This document shows, one piece after another, positions 1 to 10,266 of a stretch of 64,000 nt of DNA. The DNA comes from Knufia peltigerae (Eukaryota > Ascomycota > Eurotiomycetes > Chaetothyriales > Trichomeriaceae). The notes beneath the pieces were generated by a model. That model was not told the DNA's origin. It searched no databases and saw only the letters and a program-made list of their open reading frames with translations. The position numbers and the translations under genes are program-made. The stretch spans positions 62,001 through 126,000 of the forward strand of contig JAPDRN010000007.1 in the NCBI GenBank assembly GCA_030247855.1, written 5' to 3'. Position 1 is the first letter of the stretch. Every line of letters starts with the position of its first letter.

Positions 1-594
1 TTTCAACTCTCTCCCATTTCAAGACTGGCCATCCTTGGGAACCATCCTAGACGGAGTGTCGGTTAGTCAACAGATATATTTCTATGGAAATACACAATCC
101 ATAACGGCGGCCTTTGCCATGAGCAAGCAAAAACCACTTACCTCGAACAAGATCGGGTCGACTGGCCTCACAATCTTGAAATGCTTCCCGTTCTCCTCCA
201 CGTATTCCACCCTCCTTGTTTGATATCCTCCCACCCGGGTTGGATCACTGGCGATTTCGACCTTGGTTTTCCACAACAGACCCTTGTCGTCCTCGGACAA
301 CTCCATGTATCCGCAATACATGCTCAATCCGCGAGCGACGTTGGCGATTTCTGCATCACTCCGTTTGGCCCAAGGGGTTTTGGAATCCTTATCGAATTGC
401 GTGATCCGATCAGGCGCAGCGAGATGTGCGGCCAGATATCCGTTGCGACTGACATAACTTCGACCCAAGGGGTTGTCCCCGTGAGGTTTCGAAATCAACT
501 TGGCATCTGGCCCTTCTCTATCATACACTCCATAGGACACACATCTCCATCCACCTACCAGCTCGTCACGATGTTTAAGCCATGTCTCTGACAT
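1..594 (-). CDS. Lipocalin-like domain protein, 3' end cut by window edge
   Basis: Exons complement(join(<1..46,142..594)). The intron runs from GTAAGT (plus 136-141) to a CTAG acceptor at 47-50, with a GACTAAC-like branch site between. Phase is 0 and the join reads ILFE-DGSQGWPVLKWE, which continues the family pattern. The protein begins MSETWLKH; the block LVGGWRCVSY near residue 15 and the GRSYVSRNGYLAAHL block match the fungal lipocalin-like family (PF13924), small beta-barrel proteins often found beside metabolic enzymes. Function is unknown; ligand binding or an enzyme role is possible. An upstream in-frame extension exists but has no better start. The promoter holds CCGAACAGCCG at 743-753, the same core found upstream of the dehydrogenases in this window, so the gene probably belongs to the same regulon. 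The C-terminus lies outside the window. Confidence 0.82.
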
Positions 595-1627
595 TTCCGA
601 TAAGTCTCCACAGATCAGTATTGCTGATCGAGTTTTAAGATTTAACCAAAAAACGAGAATCTTGCAATGAATGTTGTGTAGAATAAGTAGTAGACGAGCC
701 GGAGAAACCCCAGTCCGCAAACCGCAACTCGCAACTCATCAGCCGAACAGCCGAATACTCAGCGGCAGAATCTTAACCTCTTCAAAGCCCATTTCTCCTT
801 TCAACCATGATATTATTGTGTCACTTCTTACCGAGGCGGTGCCGGCTGTGGCCATGAAATGCAGTTTTGCCCATACAGTTTGCATGGTATCGAAGGACTT
901 TGGGTGGTTCTAATTGTACTGCTCGTACGTCACACCTCTCGGGAATTCTAGAATCTTGGACTGTAACATTTTGCCTGGTCCAATCGATCAAGAAGGAGAT
1001 TGGGATGCAGCCATACGCCAATAGTATTACCAAGGTGACCACCATGGACACGTGAAGTCGGGCTTCTTATCTTCGCAGACTTGCAAGATTGGTGTTTCAC
1101 AAACACGGCGAACACCTGTTCATGCAACTTGCTTAAAAAGGTTTGAATTTGCCCGCTAACACTCGTGGGGGTTCCAGCAGAGCCGCAAGTCCAAGCTATA
1201 GAATCAGGGATAGACGGCAGTTGGGCACATTTCTTTGCCCCCTTAATGTGACCTTTTATGCAAGGTAAGCGAGCTGATGGACTACCGCCATTCCTATATA
1301 AGTCACGGCAAAAGACTTCCGAGGCCCAGATAAGTCAGGCGGTCAAAATGGGGAGCACTGGGAGTCTGGGACTCGACCACGAAGTATCATGTAGGTGCCT
1401 ACCTAGGTAAGGTTGACGCCTTGAAGATGAGTTGGCAAGGCAGCCAAGCTGGTACATCCAATTCCTCTCTCTCCCCTATATGAGGACGACAAACCCTGAC
1501 CGCACTGTTAACGATTGTAGTCCTTTCATATCATAGAGAGGCCAGCTTAATAAGTAAACTGACGCAATTCATCCATTTCGACCTTTTCCATCTTCACGGC
1601 GATCGTTGCTTTTTTTCAACCGTGGCA
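595..1627. other. Intergenic region between lipocalin-like and GTPase genes
   Basis: This is the divergent promoter region of two genes. It contains the CCG operator pair at 743-753 and a palindrome TACCTAGGTA at 1400-1409. A short reverse ORF at 821-1045 starts with a hydrophobic stretch but has no recognisable homology pattern and is not called. Confidence 0.6.
743..753 (-). promoter_or_regulatory. CCG-N5-CCG operator-like site upstream of the lipocalin-like gene
   Basis: The sequence is CCGAACAGCCG, two CCG triplets 8 bp apart, 149 bp upstream of the ATG at 594. The identical 11-mer recurs at 2712 and 4611 and a one-mismatch form at 10536. Spaced CGG/CCG triplets are the known half-sites of Zn2Cys6 regulators, and such a gene lies at 6203-8769. 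The match to that regulator is inferred. Confidence 0.6.
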
Positions 1628-2446
1628 ATGGCCCAGCAGGACAGGAATATCATCGCCGTTCTTGGCCTTACCGGGTCGGGCAAGAGCACTTTTATCAACC
1701 GATGCATCGGCTCAGACGTTGCCGTGGCCGGCAGCCAGCTCAATTCAATCACCAAGAGTCCACAGATCTACAACATGGAACATCGAGGATTGCCAGTCCA
1801 GTTGATCGATACTCCCGGATTCGACGACACAGATGTCAGCGACGTTGATCGCCTCCAAGAGCTCGCGCTCTATCTGACGTCCATGTACAAGCACAAGACC
1901 AACCTCACGGGTATCATCTACCTGCACGACGTTCGCAGCGAGCGGGTCGGCGGGGTCGCGCTGAAAAACATACAAATCCTCCAAGACCTCACCGGCATCG
2001 AAAATTTCAACGCCATCACCGTGGCGACGAACTTTTGGACGGATCCACCAGCAGGGCGATCTCTCAAGCACGAGAGCGCCCTCAAGTCTGAACCCAAGTT
2101 TTTCGGCACCATGCTCCAGGCCAGCGCCGGCTACTGGCGACTGCAAATGACCGAAACAGGCGGACAGACCGATTGTCTTGGCTTGATTGATCAAGTCCTA
2201 CGACACAAGCTGCCCGTAACGGCTCTGACCATTCAGCGTGAACTCGTGGACCAGGAATTGGCGTTTGTCGACACACGAGCCGGCCAACGAGTGTACCGAG
2301 AGCTCCTTAACTCGACCAGAGAAAGTTTGGAAAGGATCAAGCAGTTAGAGGCCAGGTTGAACGAGACCTTACGCCAACTTGAGGCACGGGTGCCGAATTT
2401 CGTCGTTGAGATATATCGACGATGGGTGCATTGGAGCTGGGGTTGA
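1628..2446 (+). CDS. P-loop GTPase, AIG1/septin-like small G-domain protein
   Basis: Single exon, 272 aa. The ATG at 1628 is used; the codon before it in frame is not a eukaryotic start. The G1 loop GLTGSGKST is at residues 13-21, the G3 motif DTPGFDD is near residue 60, and a coiled-coil-like stretch rich in Leu, Glu and Arg follows the G domain. This layout fits the fungal G-domain proteins related to AIG1 (PF04548/PF01926), which have no well-defined cellular role. The reading frame ends with a Trp-rich tail (RRWVHWSWG) rather than the longer coiled coil often seen, so the protein may be C-terminally short. It lies between the lipocalin-like and HIBADH genes but its own promoter lacks the triple CCG array, so co-regulation is uncertain. 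Confidence 0.85.
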   Translation: MAQQDRNIIAVLGLTGSGKSTFINRCIGSDVAVAGSQLNSITKSPQIYNMEHRGLPVQLIDTPGFDDTDVSDVDRLQELALYLTSMYKHKTNLTGIIYLHDVRSERVGGVALKNIQILQDLTGIENFNAITVATNFWTDPPAGRSLKHESALKSEPKFFGTMLQASAGYWRLQMTETGGQTDCLGLIDQVLRHKLPVTALTIQRELVDQELAFVDTRAGQRVYRELLNSTRESLERIKQLEARLNETLRQLEARVPNFVVEIYRRWVHWSWG

Positions 2447-3157
2447 ACTTGTTTAGGCAGGTTAGGTAGCCCCCCAAAGGTACCTGGGATGAAGTGACAT
2501 GTTACGAACAGGGGCAAACAAAGCTGTGAGGACAGCCAATGGACTCAATGGGAAGATGTGCCGAACGTGGCATGGTCAAGCTGAGTATGAGTACTACGAA
2601 TTGCCTACCTAGGTATATACACGGTCATTCTATAGCTTCAATACCTAGTCAACCTCATTCAAAATCATACCCCATACGTTCTCAGTTTTCACCAACAGGG
2701 GTATTTGGCAGCCGAACAGCCGAAGACCCGAGAAACCGATCCACTTTATTTGGACTATCCTTCTTCATCCAGTGACCATTTCAACTTTCTACTTGTACTC
2801 TCGGCACAATGCATACTTGGTTCTGTACAGCAATGACGACCGATAGGAAAACTTTCTTCATGACCTCGGTTAGACTGAAGGGCAAGTCAGGTTGACGCCT
2901 GCTCTAGATAGGGTGACGGCACCTTAAAGATGTCGTCGGGCTCGGTACGGACTTGAAGTCGCGCGGCTTCTGATTGCAACTCCAGCTGCTGCTTTATAAC
3001 CCTGAAGCTGTTTAATCAGATGAAAATATCAACTGGTAATTGAGTGTTTCTCATCGTGCTCCCGTTGCTCACATCCGATTTCAACAATCAGACGATCGTC
3101 AACTCTTCCCAACACAACGCTCACATACAACCATCTAGAAACAAGTCGACCCGCAAG
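2447..3157. other. Promoter region of the HIBADH-family gene
   Basis: No gene is supported here. It contains TACCTAGGTA at 2606-2615, the four-fold CCG array at 2712-2738 and a CTTTATAAC element near 2992-3000 that could serve as a TATA box for the start at 3158. Confidence 0.55.
2712..2738 (+). promoter_or_regulatory. Four CCG triplets at exact 8-bp period upstream of HIBADH-family gene
   Basis: CCG occurs at 2712, 2720, 2728 and 2736, each separated by five bases. The first unit is CCGAACAGCCG, identical to the sites at 743 and 4611. Four in-phase triplets are very unlikely by chance (about 64000/64^4). It sits 420 bp upstream of the ATG at 3158. Binding by the local Zn2Cys6 factor is inferred. 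Confidence 0.68.
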
Positions 3158-4390
3158 ATGTCTTCTTCAACTATGCAGACCGGGGAATCTGGAGGAATGC
3201 CGAACGTAAACTACGGCTTCATTGGTATTGGAAGGATGGGATTCCCCATGGCACTCAATGTTCGAGCCAAGATGCCGTCGGGGTCAAAGTTGGTCGTCTG
3301 CGATGTCGATCAATCGCAGGTCGAAAGATTTCTCCACCAGTCTAAATCTCTCGGACCTGTGGAAGCAGCTTCGTGCCCCAAAGAGGTAGCTGAACAATGT
3401 GTGAGTGTTGTGTACTCGCCCTCTCCCCTCTGAGGACAAGGGGAAAGAAACAGCCAAACGGCAAATGCCAATTGATCAATCCCGTCTCTCATCTAGGACG
3501 TCATAATCACATCATTGCCACCGGGCAAGGCAGTCTCACAAGTCTTTTCGGACCCGTCGACGAGTATCCTGGCCGCCGGGGTCCGGGACAGGTCCAAACT
3601 CGTGATCGACACTTCGACCATGGACGTCCAGAGCTCGTTGGATGTCTCCAAGCAAGTCGTCGCTTCAGGGTTCGGGGATTTCGTCGACTGTCCCGTCTCA
3701 GGAGGCATGATCGGAGCCGAGGGTGGGAAACTGAGCTGCATGGTGGGGTGCTCCAAAGAACTCTTCGACGACCGGGTCAAACCCATCGTTCTAGCCTTCT
3801 CGGACCCCAAAGCCGTCTACCACTGCGGTGGCCCGGGAGCAGGACTCGCCGCCAAGATCGTCAACAATTACGTTGCGATGGTGAGCTACGTGGGCTTGTG
3901 CGAGGGAATCAACATCGGTGTTCGTTATGGTCTGGATCCTAAACTTCTAACTGGTGAGTTTTTTTTCCCCTTGGGACTACAACAATTGAACTCGCTCCCT
4001 ACATATGTTTTTTTCTCTTTGTCTTTGTGACTCTTTTTCGACTTTCAAGCTAATTTATTCACGCCTTTACCAGATGTCATCAATGCGGGTAGTGGCATGT
4101 GCTGGAACTCTTTGTACATGTGTCCCATCAAGGGGATCCAGCCTACTTCGTCGGCCACCAAAGATTTCTTGAGTGGTCCGGATGGGGGGCCAGGCTTTGA
4201 CCTGGCGACCGAGGCCACCGACATGACGGTCGAACTGATGCATCAAGTCAATGCAAAGTCCGTCATGGCGCCGGTGATGAGAAACATCTGGAAGCGGGCC
4301 CAAGCGAGCCCCTTGTGCCAGGGAAAGGAGTACAGAAGTTTGTACCTGCTCTTCTCCGAGGAAGACGGGCGCGGTATTGGAGGAGAGTAG
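3158..4390 (+). CDS. 3-hydroxyisobutyrate dehydrogenase family oxidoreductase
   Basis: Exons join(3158..3400,3497..3953,4074..4390), 338 aa. Introns have GTGAGT donors and CTAG/CCAG acceptors. The N-terminal Rossmann motif GFIGIGRMG is at about residues 20-28, the substrate-binding signature DCPVSGGMIGAEGG is central, and the catalytic lysine lies in AAKIVNNY. The beta-hydroxyacid dehydrogenase family oxidises or reduces 3-hydroxy acids (hydroxyisobutyrate, tartronate semialdehyde, threonate-type substrates) with NAD(P). No obvious mitochondrial presequence precedes the Rossmann fold, which argues against the valine-degradation enzyme and for a cytosolic sugar-acid or hydroxy-acid role. It is tandem with the Ldh_2 gene downstream, and both carry the same CCG operator array. 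Exact substrate is not readable from sequence. Confidence 0.9.
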
Positions 4391-4879
4391 TGGGCCGTAA
4401 TTGATGATTTGAGTGAGAATGGGTCAGCGAAGACCAGCAGCCGCTGTCTACGACAGAGTAGAAGTACCACACGTACCTACGAAGTTGGTACAGAAATTGA
4501 AAAGAGGGAAAATGACGAGGGCTCCGAGGCAAAACGGACTCAATAGCCGCGCATAATCTAAAGACACCATATCTTGAAGGATCTTCGGGGGGTGAAATAT
4601 GGTAGATCAACCGAACAGCCGGTCGACCGACTTTCTACTGTCTTACGACAGCACATACTACTACATCGTTCACTCATAGATTCCCCACAGAACGAAGTTT
4701 CTGGGGGAAAAGTTGCGCTGTTTACTACGTGGAGGGGCTCGACGAATACCTAGTAGATGCCAGAATGTATATGTACTTTCAGTATCCCAACTTAACCTGG
4801 GCGGAATCTCATCAAAAAAATCTACTTCAATTGTTTCTTATTTGATTTCACAATCGGCATCATCCTTTCTATTATAAAC
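4391..4879. other. Promoter region of the Ldh_2 gene
   Basis: A 489-bp stretch between two tandem genes. It holds the triple CCG array at 4611-4629. No other coding potential was seen. Confidence 0.55.
4611..4629 (+). promoter_or_regulatory. Three CCG triplets at 8-bp period upstream of Ldh_2 gene
   Basis: CCG at 4611, 4619 and 4627, beginning with CCGAACAGCCG, 251 bp upstream of the ATG at 4880. It has the same core as 743-753 and 2712-2722. Confidence 0.68.
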
Positions 4880-5920
4880 ATGGGTAGTCAAAAAAAGACC
4901 GACGACGTGGCCATGGCCGAGTTTCCCATCCCAGACGCGATCAGAGTGTGTCAAGCCGCCCTTGAAATGGCAGGAGGATACTCACCCAGCGACGCAGAGA
5001 TCATCACGCAACATCTGGTCGACGCCGAGTGCCGAGGCAGTCCCATGGCTGGACTGGCTAGGGCGTTGAGCATTATTGATCACCTCCAAGAAAGTCCTGA
5101 CAAGACCAAGTCCTCAAAGGACATTGAAATTACCAGCGAAGGTCCATCATCCGTCAGGCTCAACGGCAACAACGTGGTGGGTTATCTGGTGGCTCACAGA
5201 GCCACTGAACTGGCGATTGAAAAGGCCAAATCATGCGGTGTCGCCATTGTGGGCGCCAATGATTTCTGGTACAGCGGAAATTTGGCTTATTATGCCGAGA
5301 TGGCCACCAAGCGTGACCTGATCTCGGTGATTGTTTCCAACTGTTCTCCCTTGGTCGCGCCTGAAGGTGCTGCCGAGGCTCGTTTCGGCACCAATCCCAT
5401 GTGTATAGGGTTTCCTACCTCTGAAAAGGATCGGCCGGTGATATGGGATATTGGTACCAGTAACATTATGCACGCGCAGATTATGCGTGCCCAAAGACTC
5501 GGGATCAGCTTGCCGGAGGGCGCGGCGTACACCAAAGAGGGGCAGCCGACGACAGATCCAGCCTTGGCCATTGAAGGCGCGATGACGGTTTGGGGCGGCC
5601 ACAAGGGCAGTGGGTTGGCCGTCATGATTCAATTGCTGGGAATGGCTGCAGGCAGCAGTGCAAGACCAGACGGGCTCAGTGGGTTCGGATATCTGGTCAT
5701 GATGTTCGACCCGGCCATTCTTCGACCGGTTGATGAGGTGAAGAAGGAAGCGGACGAGTACGCCGAATGGTTGCGGTCCGCCAAACCTGTGGAAGGTGGA
5801 CGTCCAGTGCGTATGCCCTTTGATGGGAGCTATGAACGTCGCAAAACTGCTGTCGAGTGTGGAACGATTCGAATACCGACGATACTGATCGAGCAGTTGC
5901 GCAAGAAAGGTGCTAAATAG
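4880..5920 (+). CDS. Malate/L-lactate dehydrogenase family (Ldh_2) oxidoreductase
   Basis: Single exon, 346 aa, matching the usual length of PF02615 enzymes. Family blocks are visible: GNNVVGYLVAHRATELAIEKA near residue 95, RFGTNPMCIGFP, DIGTSNIMHAQI and WGGHKGSGLAVMIQLLG. Members reduce 2-oxo acids or cyclic imines with NAD(P)H (malate, ureidoglycolate, diketogulonate, sulfolactate, piperideine-2-carboxylate). The position that usually holds the catalytic histidine of the family reads GANDFWYSG, so the active site may be of a divergent subgroup. There is no targeting signal, so it is probably cytosolic. It follows the HIBADH-family gene on the same strand and is convergent with the regulator gene. 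A 297-codon reverse frame across it is a codon-bias shadow. Confidence 0.88.
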   Translation: MGSQKKTDDVAMAEFPIPDAIRVCQAALEMAGGYSPSDAEIITQHLVDAECRGSPMAGLARALSIIDHLQESPDKTKSSKDIEITSEGPSSVRLNGNNVVGYLVAHRATELAIEKAKSCGVAIVGANDFWYSGNLAYYAEMATKRDLISVIVSNCSPLVAPEGAAEARFGTNPMCIGFPTSEKDRPVIWDIGTSNIMHAQIMRAQRLGISLPEGAAYTKEGQPTTDPALAIEGAMTVWGGHKGSGLAVMIQLLGMAAGSSARPDGLSGFGYLVMMFDPAILRPVDEVKKEADEYAEWLRSAKPVEGGRPVRMPFDGSYERRKTAVECGTIRIPTILIEQLRKKGAK

Positions 5921-6202
5921 GTTGGAACTTTCGCCCGTGAAGTGTGCCGTTGCACATACTTCCGTACACCGCTGAAAGCTTTCGTCTAGACCAATTTGGA
6001 GAGTACTTCTCGGATGGGAGTGTTTGCAGCTACACAAACGTGGCAGTATGTATCCCATTGGTCTAACACCCCAATGGGAGACTGATACTTCATCCTGGGG
6101 AGATGCACATCTTTTAGATACCACATCTATTGATCAGCATCAGTATTCGTCGATTTAGGGAGTATGAATAATAACGTCTTGCCAATCCAAAATTGAATGG
6201 AT

Positions 6203-8769
6203 TTATGTCGGGAAAACAGCCTGACTGGTCTCCACGAATTCGTTGAATTCGTCCAGGCCCAGGAACGAGTTTAAATGAAGATCAGAGCCGTTGTCACTGG
6301 TAATCACAAAGCCACGTGGGTCAGTCCAAACAGCCATGCAAGCTCAGCTAAGGGTTTTGGCAGGAACTCACGAGTAGTCAATGTCGTTGATGGGGAAGTC
6401 TTGTGGGTCGGCAAATGTGAAATCGAAATTCAAAATATCGTCCACGGAAGGCAACAGCATCTCGCTGGGGCTGAAATCGTTGGAAGTAGTATGGGCTATG
6501 GTCGTGGATACAGCCTCAGGATGCAACAATTCTGTGCTGTTCGATAAATCGACCAATGTCGTGGCTTTATGAGCCTCTCGCTCTGCCGCAGTCCTTGCTA
6601 ACTTCTCTTGGGCTTGCTGGAACAATCGAAAGGCCCCATCGGCACCCCAGTAGGTGTTTTTGAGTTCCGCTTGGAACATCATGCACAGCTGTAGCCTATG
6701 ATGACCCAGACGAGATATTGAACGAGTCTGCGACTTGCAGTCCAGCAGGTGCATTTGCATTGCCAGTATCAGAGGAGATATACTAGAGCCTGTCAGCTGT
6801 ACTGTTCTCGCATCAATCATAGTATCGCGAAACAAAGCTTTCCAGTGAGGTGAACTTACATTGCAGGACTTACGAACTCGACGAGATCCAAACTCATAAT
6901 CTCTTCAAGAATGTTGTTCATATTGTTCGCAGCCGCCCTTATTTTTTGAGTGGCTTCAACCTGAAATGAAGATGATACTTCCTCCACTGGATTCTTGGGA
7001 TGAGCAAGAACGTAAGGTCGGAAAAGCATGATCATGATGGCTCTAGACATGCCCATTAGTAAAAGTCCTTGCAAGAAATCTTTGTATCTCGGGGCAGGAA
7101 CTACTCATAATGAATGCGAACTTGACAGACGAAGAATTGTTCATATTGATTCGGTGGTCGTTGACCAAATGTTGCCAGTGCTGTGTTGTACTCTTGCAGT
7201 TCCGATTCGTTCTTCCGAATTTGTGCTTCGTCGGTTCGCCAGATTTCCTTTGAATGTAATCGCAAGATCCGACCGAGTAGAATGCTGAGTCTGACATATT
7301 TGCTCCACAGCTCGCCTACCACAGTCGATGAGTATACGAGACACTTGCCTTTGATTTCTTGGGGAATGCCATCGAGATCGTCAGCCACGTCTGATGGTTC
7401 CGGAAAGGGGACATCGCAGTCTTCCAAGTTGATTCTCATCGGGCGACCTTTGATGAACGCGAGCCATCGATCCCGAACGAGACAACACCACCAAATTCGC
7501 CGGACGGTACGCACCCTATCGGCGGGCAGGGGGGCCCGACGCCTGTCGCCAACGGAAGAACGATGGAGACCCATGCACTGAGACATGGATATCGCGATCC
7601 CTGTCCAATGCCATGCTTCAAAGCGATCCTGGCTGTCGGGATGCCAATAACCGAGAATCAATACAGCCTGCACCAAGACCAATTGATCACTTTCTTGGTT
7701 GTTGTCATACAGCAGCTTCGAGTCGTGTTAATAACAGGATTCTTGAGGCAACCTCTCTTTTGCGTACGAACCTTGACATGCTGGTACATTGCAGCCTTCA
7801 TCGCCTTTTTGGTCTGAAATCCAGACCTTTTGACAACGTCCAGAGGCAAAAACTATCAGCTACTATCAGTTGATGGTAACGATGGCCACGGCGGAGCACG
7901 GGAACGGGCGCTCACACTGGCAGCGACATGGAGAATACTCCATAAGAGAATGAGACGAACACCTTGGCACCCACGCCTCGAATATGAATCCAAGAACGAC
8001 TTGGCATCGAGGACAGGCAGGAGCGGGTGAGCATTACGAAAGTAGGCGAGCACCGCTTTGTCACAGACGTCTTTTGGTGGAATGGAAAAGGCACCCTTGA
8101 CCCGTAGGAACTCAAGCTCTTCAGCTGGTGTTTCCTTGACCGTATATCCCGGGACCAAGTACGGTGGTCCGAAGGTGACAGGCTGAGATGAGTCGGTCGT
8201 TTTCAGCAATTCGCCCAGGGATCCTGCGGTCTCATGATCGTCCCCTGTCGGAGGTTAGCAGATGCCCCTTGGGTGGGTGTCAACTGGTCAAAGACTAGGT
8301 TCAGAAGAGAGAGTTACCTGTATATGACAAAGCTGCGCGGTTGACAGACGCGGGAGAGCCGCCGTGTGAGTGCACAGGACCAGCTCTCGAGCGTGATGGA
8401 GTTTGATTGGAAGTCTCAGTGTCGACGTTGTGTCGTGGAACAGCACCTTCAGAAACAGCTAGTTGTGACTGAGGACTCCAGGGGACTGTCAAATGAGAAT
8501 TGTCCGCGCTGGCAACCCTGGTTCTGTTTCTGTGGCATTAGCCTTATCAAGATTGTGAGATGAGCCTGATGGCTGGCTTACCCTCGCTTTTTGCGGGGAG
8601 CGACCTGACATTGAACCCCGTCAAGTGAGCAATTCGCACACGGCTGCCCAATAGTAGCCACATTGCACCGCACCTTTCGCGAGTTGCAATTGCGACAAGC
8701 TATTCTCGCTCGTCGACGCCCGCGTGTCTGGGACACAAGGCTAGTATCGGCCACATGTGCCTCGTCCAT
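6203..8769 (-). CDS. Zn2Cys6 fungal-specific transcription factor
   Basis: Eight exons: complement(join(6203..6296,6372..6796,6874..7042,7105..7715,7772..7852,7916..8244,8318..8529,8582..8769)), 702 aa, all phases consistent. The cluster C-X2-C-X6-C-X8-C-X2-C-X6-C spans residues 25-54 with a preceding basic run. The fungal_trans core follows (FRNAHPLLPVLD, QAVLILGYWHP, RIWWCCLVRDRWLAF, IMIMLFRPYV). The 3' exon restores an acidic tail ending VETSQAVFPT. The second acceptor could also sit 6 nt downstream (two-residue change). As the only regulator in a metabolic cluster it is the natural candidate to bind the CCG-N5-CCG arrays of its neighbours; its own promoter has two simpler CGG-N5-CGG pairs, compatible with autoregulation. 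That binding is inferred. Confidence 0.9.
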
Positions 8770-9107
8770 TTGTTTTTGAGGCGAGGTGTTTCGGCGAAAC
8801 TGTCTTGTCGGTTCATCGGAGCGCAGCTAATGACGGACGAACCATCTCATAGATGGCGAGGGAGGAAGAGATAGCTACAGCTTTCATACTTGCCGTTCGA
8901 TTGCCTGGGGCTTCGGCATTTCGGTTCTAACGCAGGTGGATTTCACGTGACACAATGTATATACCACGTGACGTGATTTCTCGGTTCGGAATTCTTCCTC
9001 CATGTACTCGGTACGCTCGTGTAATCATAAGGCTCTAACATGAGCAAATACAGAACAGTGGACTTTCTGCGGTGCTCATCGTGACTTCTGACTTAGATGG
9101 CCGACAG
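8770..9107. promoter_or_regulatory. Upstream region of the Zn2Cys6 gene with CGG pairs and two CACGTG boxes
   Basis: CGG-N5-CGG occurs at 8809-8819 and 8914-8924. CACGTG occurs at 8944-8949 and 8965-8970, exactly 21 bp apart (two helical turns). This is the promoter of the regulator (start 8769) and the 3' flank of the hydrolase gene. Two-triplet CGG pairs are common by chance, so only their position gives them weight. Confidence 0.45.
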
Positions 9108-10266
9108 CTAACATACACACTCCTTCGAAAGCCCCTTCTCTATATCAGCGATCCAGTTCCACCTCAATTCTCGGCCCAACCCTCGTTTGTGCCAGTCATT
9201 GATAGACTCGGGAAATAAAGGCAAGTTGGCATATCTTACACAGGAATCATGCGCCAGGAGCAGTAACACATTCTCCTGCCCGTCAAATTCTTGCATTTTG
9301 CCAATGGAACGAATTGCTTCAGCCAAGTCCTGACCCCATTTCGGGCGCCATACAGGACCCTTGGCGGGCATGCCTCGAGACTTATTCAGGTCTTCGAAAC
9401 GTGTACCGGGGTAAAAGGGAATGTCACGATTTACCGACGGCAGAGGGTTGGGAAGGATCGAGTCGGGCAGAGGCAGATGTTCTGAAGGTCGAACTTCTCC
9501 ACAGTGGTGGGCGCTGTCTCCTCCGAGGAATAGGAACGTCGACTCCGCACCTGCTGTCGTACGGACGAGGGCACACAGATGGCCGACGCTGTGTCCTGGC
9601 ATGTCGAGGAGGTACAACGATCCGTCATTGAAGTAGTCCACGGCTCGCAATGATCCGATTCGCAGTACTTCGGGGCCATCAAAGTCGATTTCTCTGACTT
9701 TACGGCCGTTGATGTCTTGCTCGTTGATCCCTCCCACACCTGAGTTGCCCCCATTGGTAACGAAGGTCTTCAGGGCATTTGGTCCGAGGATTAAAGTCGT
9801 TGATGGAGGAAACAGTGCCATGTTGCCCTTGTGATCCCAATGAGTATGGCTGCGGTCCAATGATCAGCTTTCGCAGGAATACTATGCATGACCAGCCTCA
9901 AGCATACCTCCAAATCACTGCGTTGATGTCCTCCCGCTTGATATTGTGCTCTTCGAGAGCATCGACCACGTCTTTCTGGACTGTTATCTGGTGGCCGACC
10001 TTCTTCAATCGGTCCGCGACCTCTGACCCCAGCGTTCGAAGATCTGTCGGGACGCCCAGGTCGAACAGCAATTTCTGCCCGGAGTGATGTTCGAGCAGAA
10101 AACTGAGAGATGGCACGGGGCGGACAACCTCTACGCCCTCAATCGGCGGATGGTGGAGGTTGTTGCAATTCGACCCGTGGATTGTCACGAGGTCGAGTAC
10201 CTTGGTCGTAATGGTGACATCCGAATGCGGGATGTCAAGATCTGGCTGATGGATTCGTTCGATCAT
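9108..10266 (-). CDS. Metallo-beta-lactamase-fold hydrolase, lactonase-like
   Basis: Exons complement(join(9108..9849,9908..10266)), 366 aa. The intron (GTATGC donor, GCAG acceptor) splits the metal-binding motif, which is restored as SHTHWDHKGN (H-x-H-x-D-H). Further ligand candidates are GGDSAHH and LLAHDS. The strand FLLEHHSGQKLLFDLG before the motif fits lactonase-like members of the family (N-acyl-homoserine lactonase type). Such enzymes hydrolyse lactones or other esters with two Zn ions in the cytosol. The start at 10266 begins MIERIHQPD; an in-frame ATG at 10368 would add 34 residues without family support. It is divergent from the MFS gene, with the triple CCG array between them. In the cluster it may open a lactone to the acid used by the dehydrogenases (inference). 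Confidence 0.86.

Noticed and set aside
821..1051. Short hydrophobic reverse frame near the lipocalin-like gene
   Set aside because: Starts from a non-ATG codon or internal ATG, no family, no signal-peptide cleavage site.
1410..2900. Shared 12-mer AGGTTGACGCCT at 1410 and 2889
   Set aside because: Any shared 12-mer pair is expected often in 64 kb; no further similarity around it.
5231..6124. 297-codon reverse frame opposite the Ldh_2 gene
   Set aside because: It mirrors the coding strand, shows no motif and runs through the 3' flank; codon-bias shadow.
8809..8924. Two-triplet CGG-N5-CGG pairs as proof of autoregulation
   Set aside because: About 16 such pairs per strand are expected by chance in 64 kb; only the triple and quadruple arrays carry weight.
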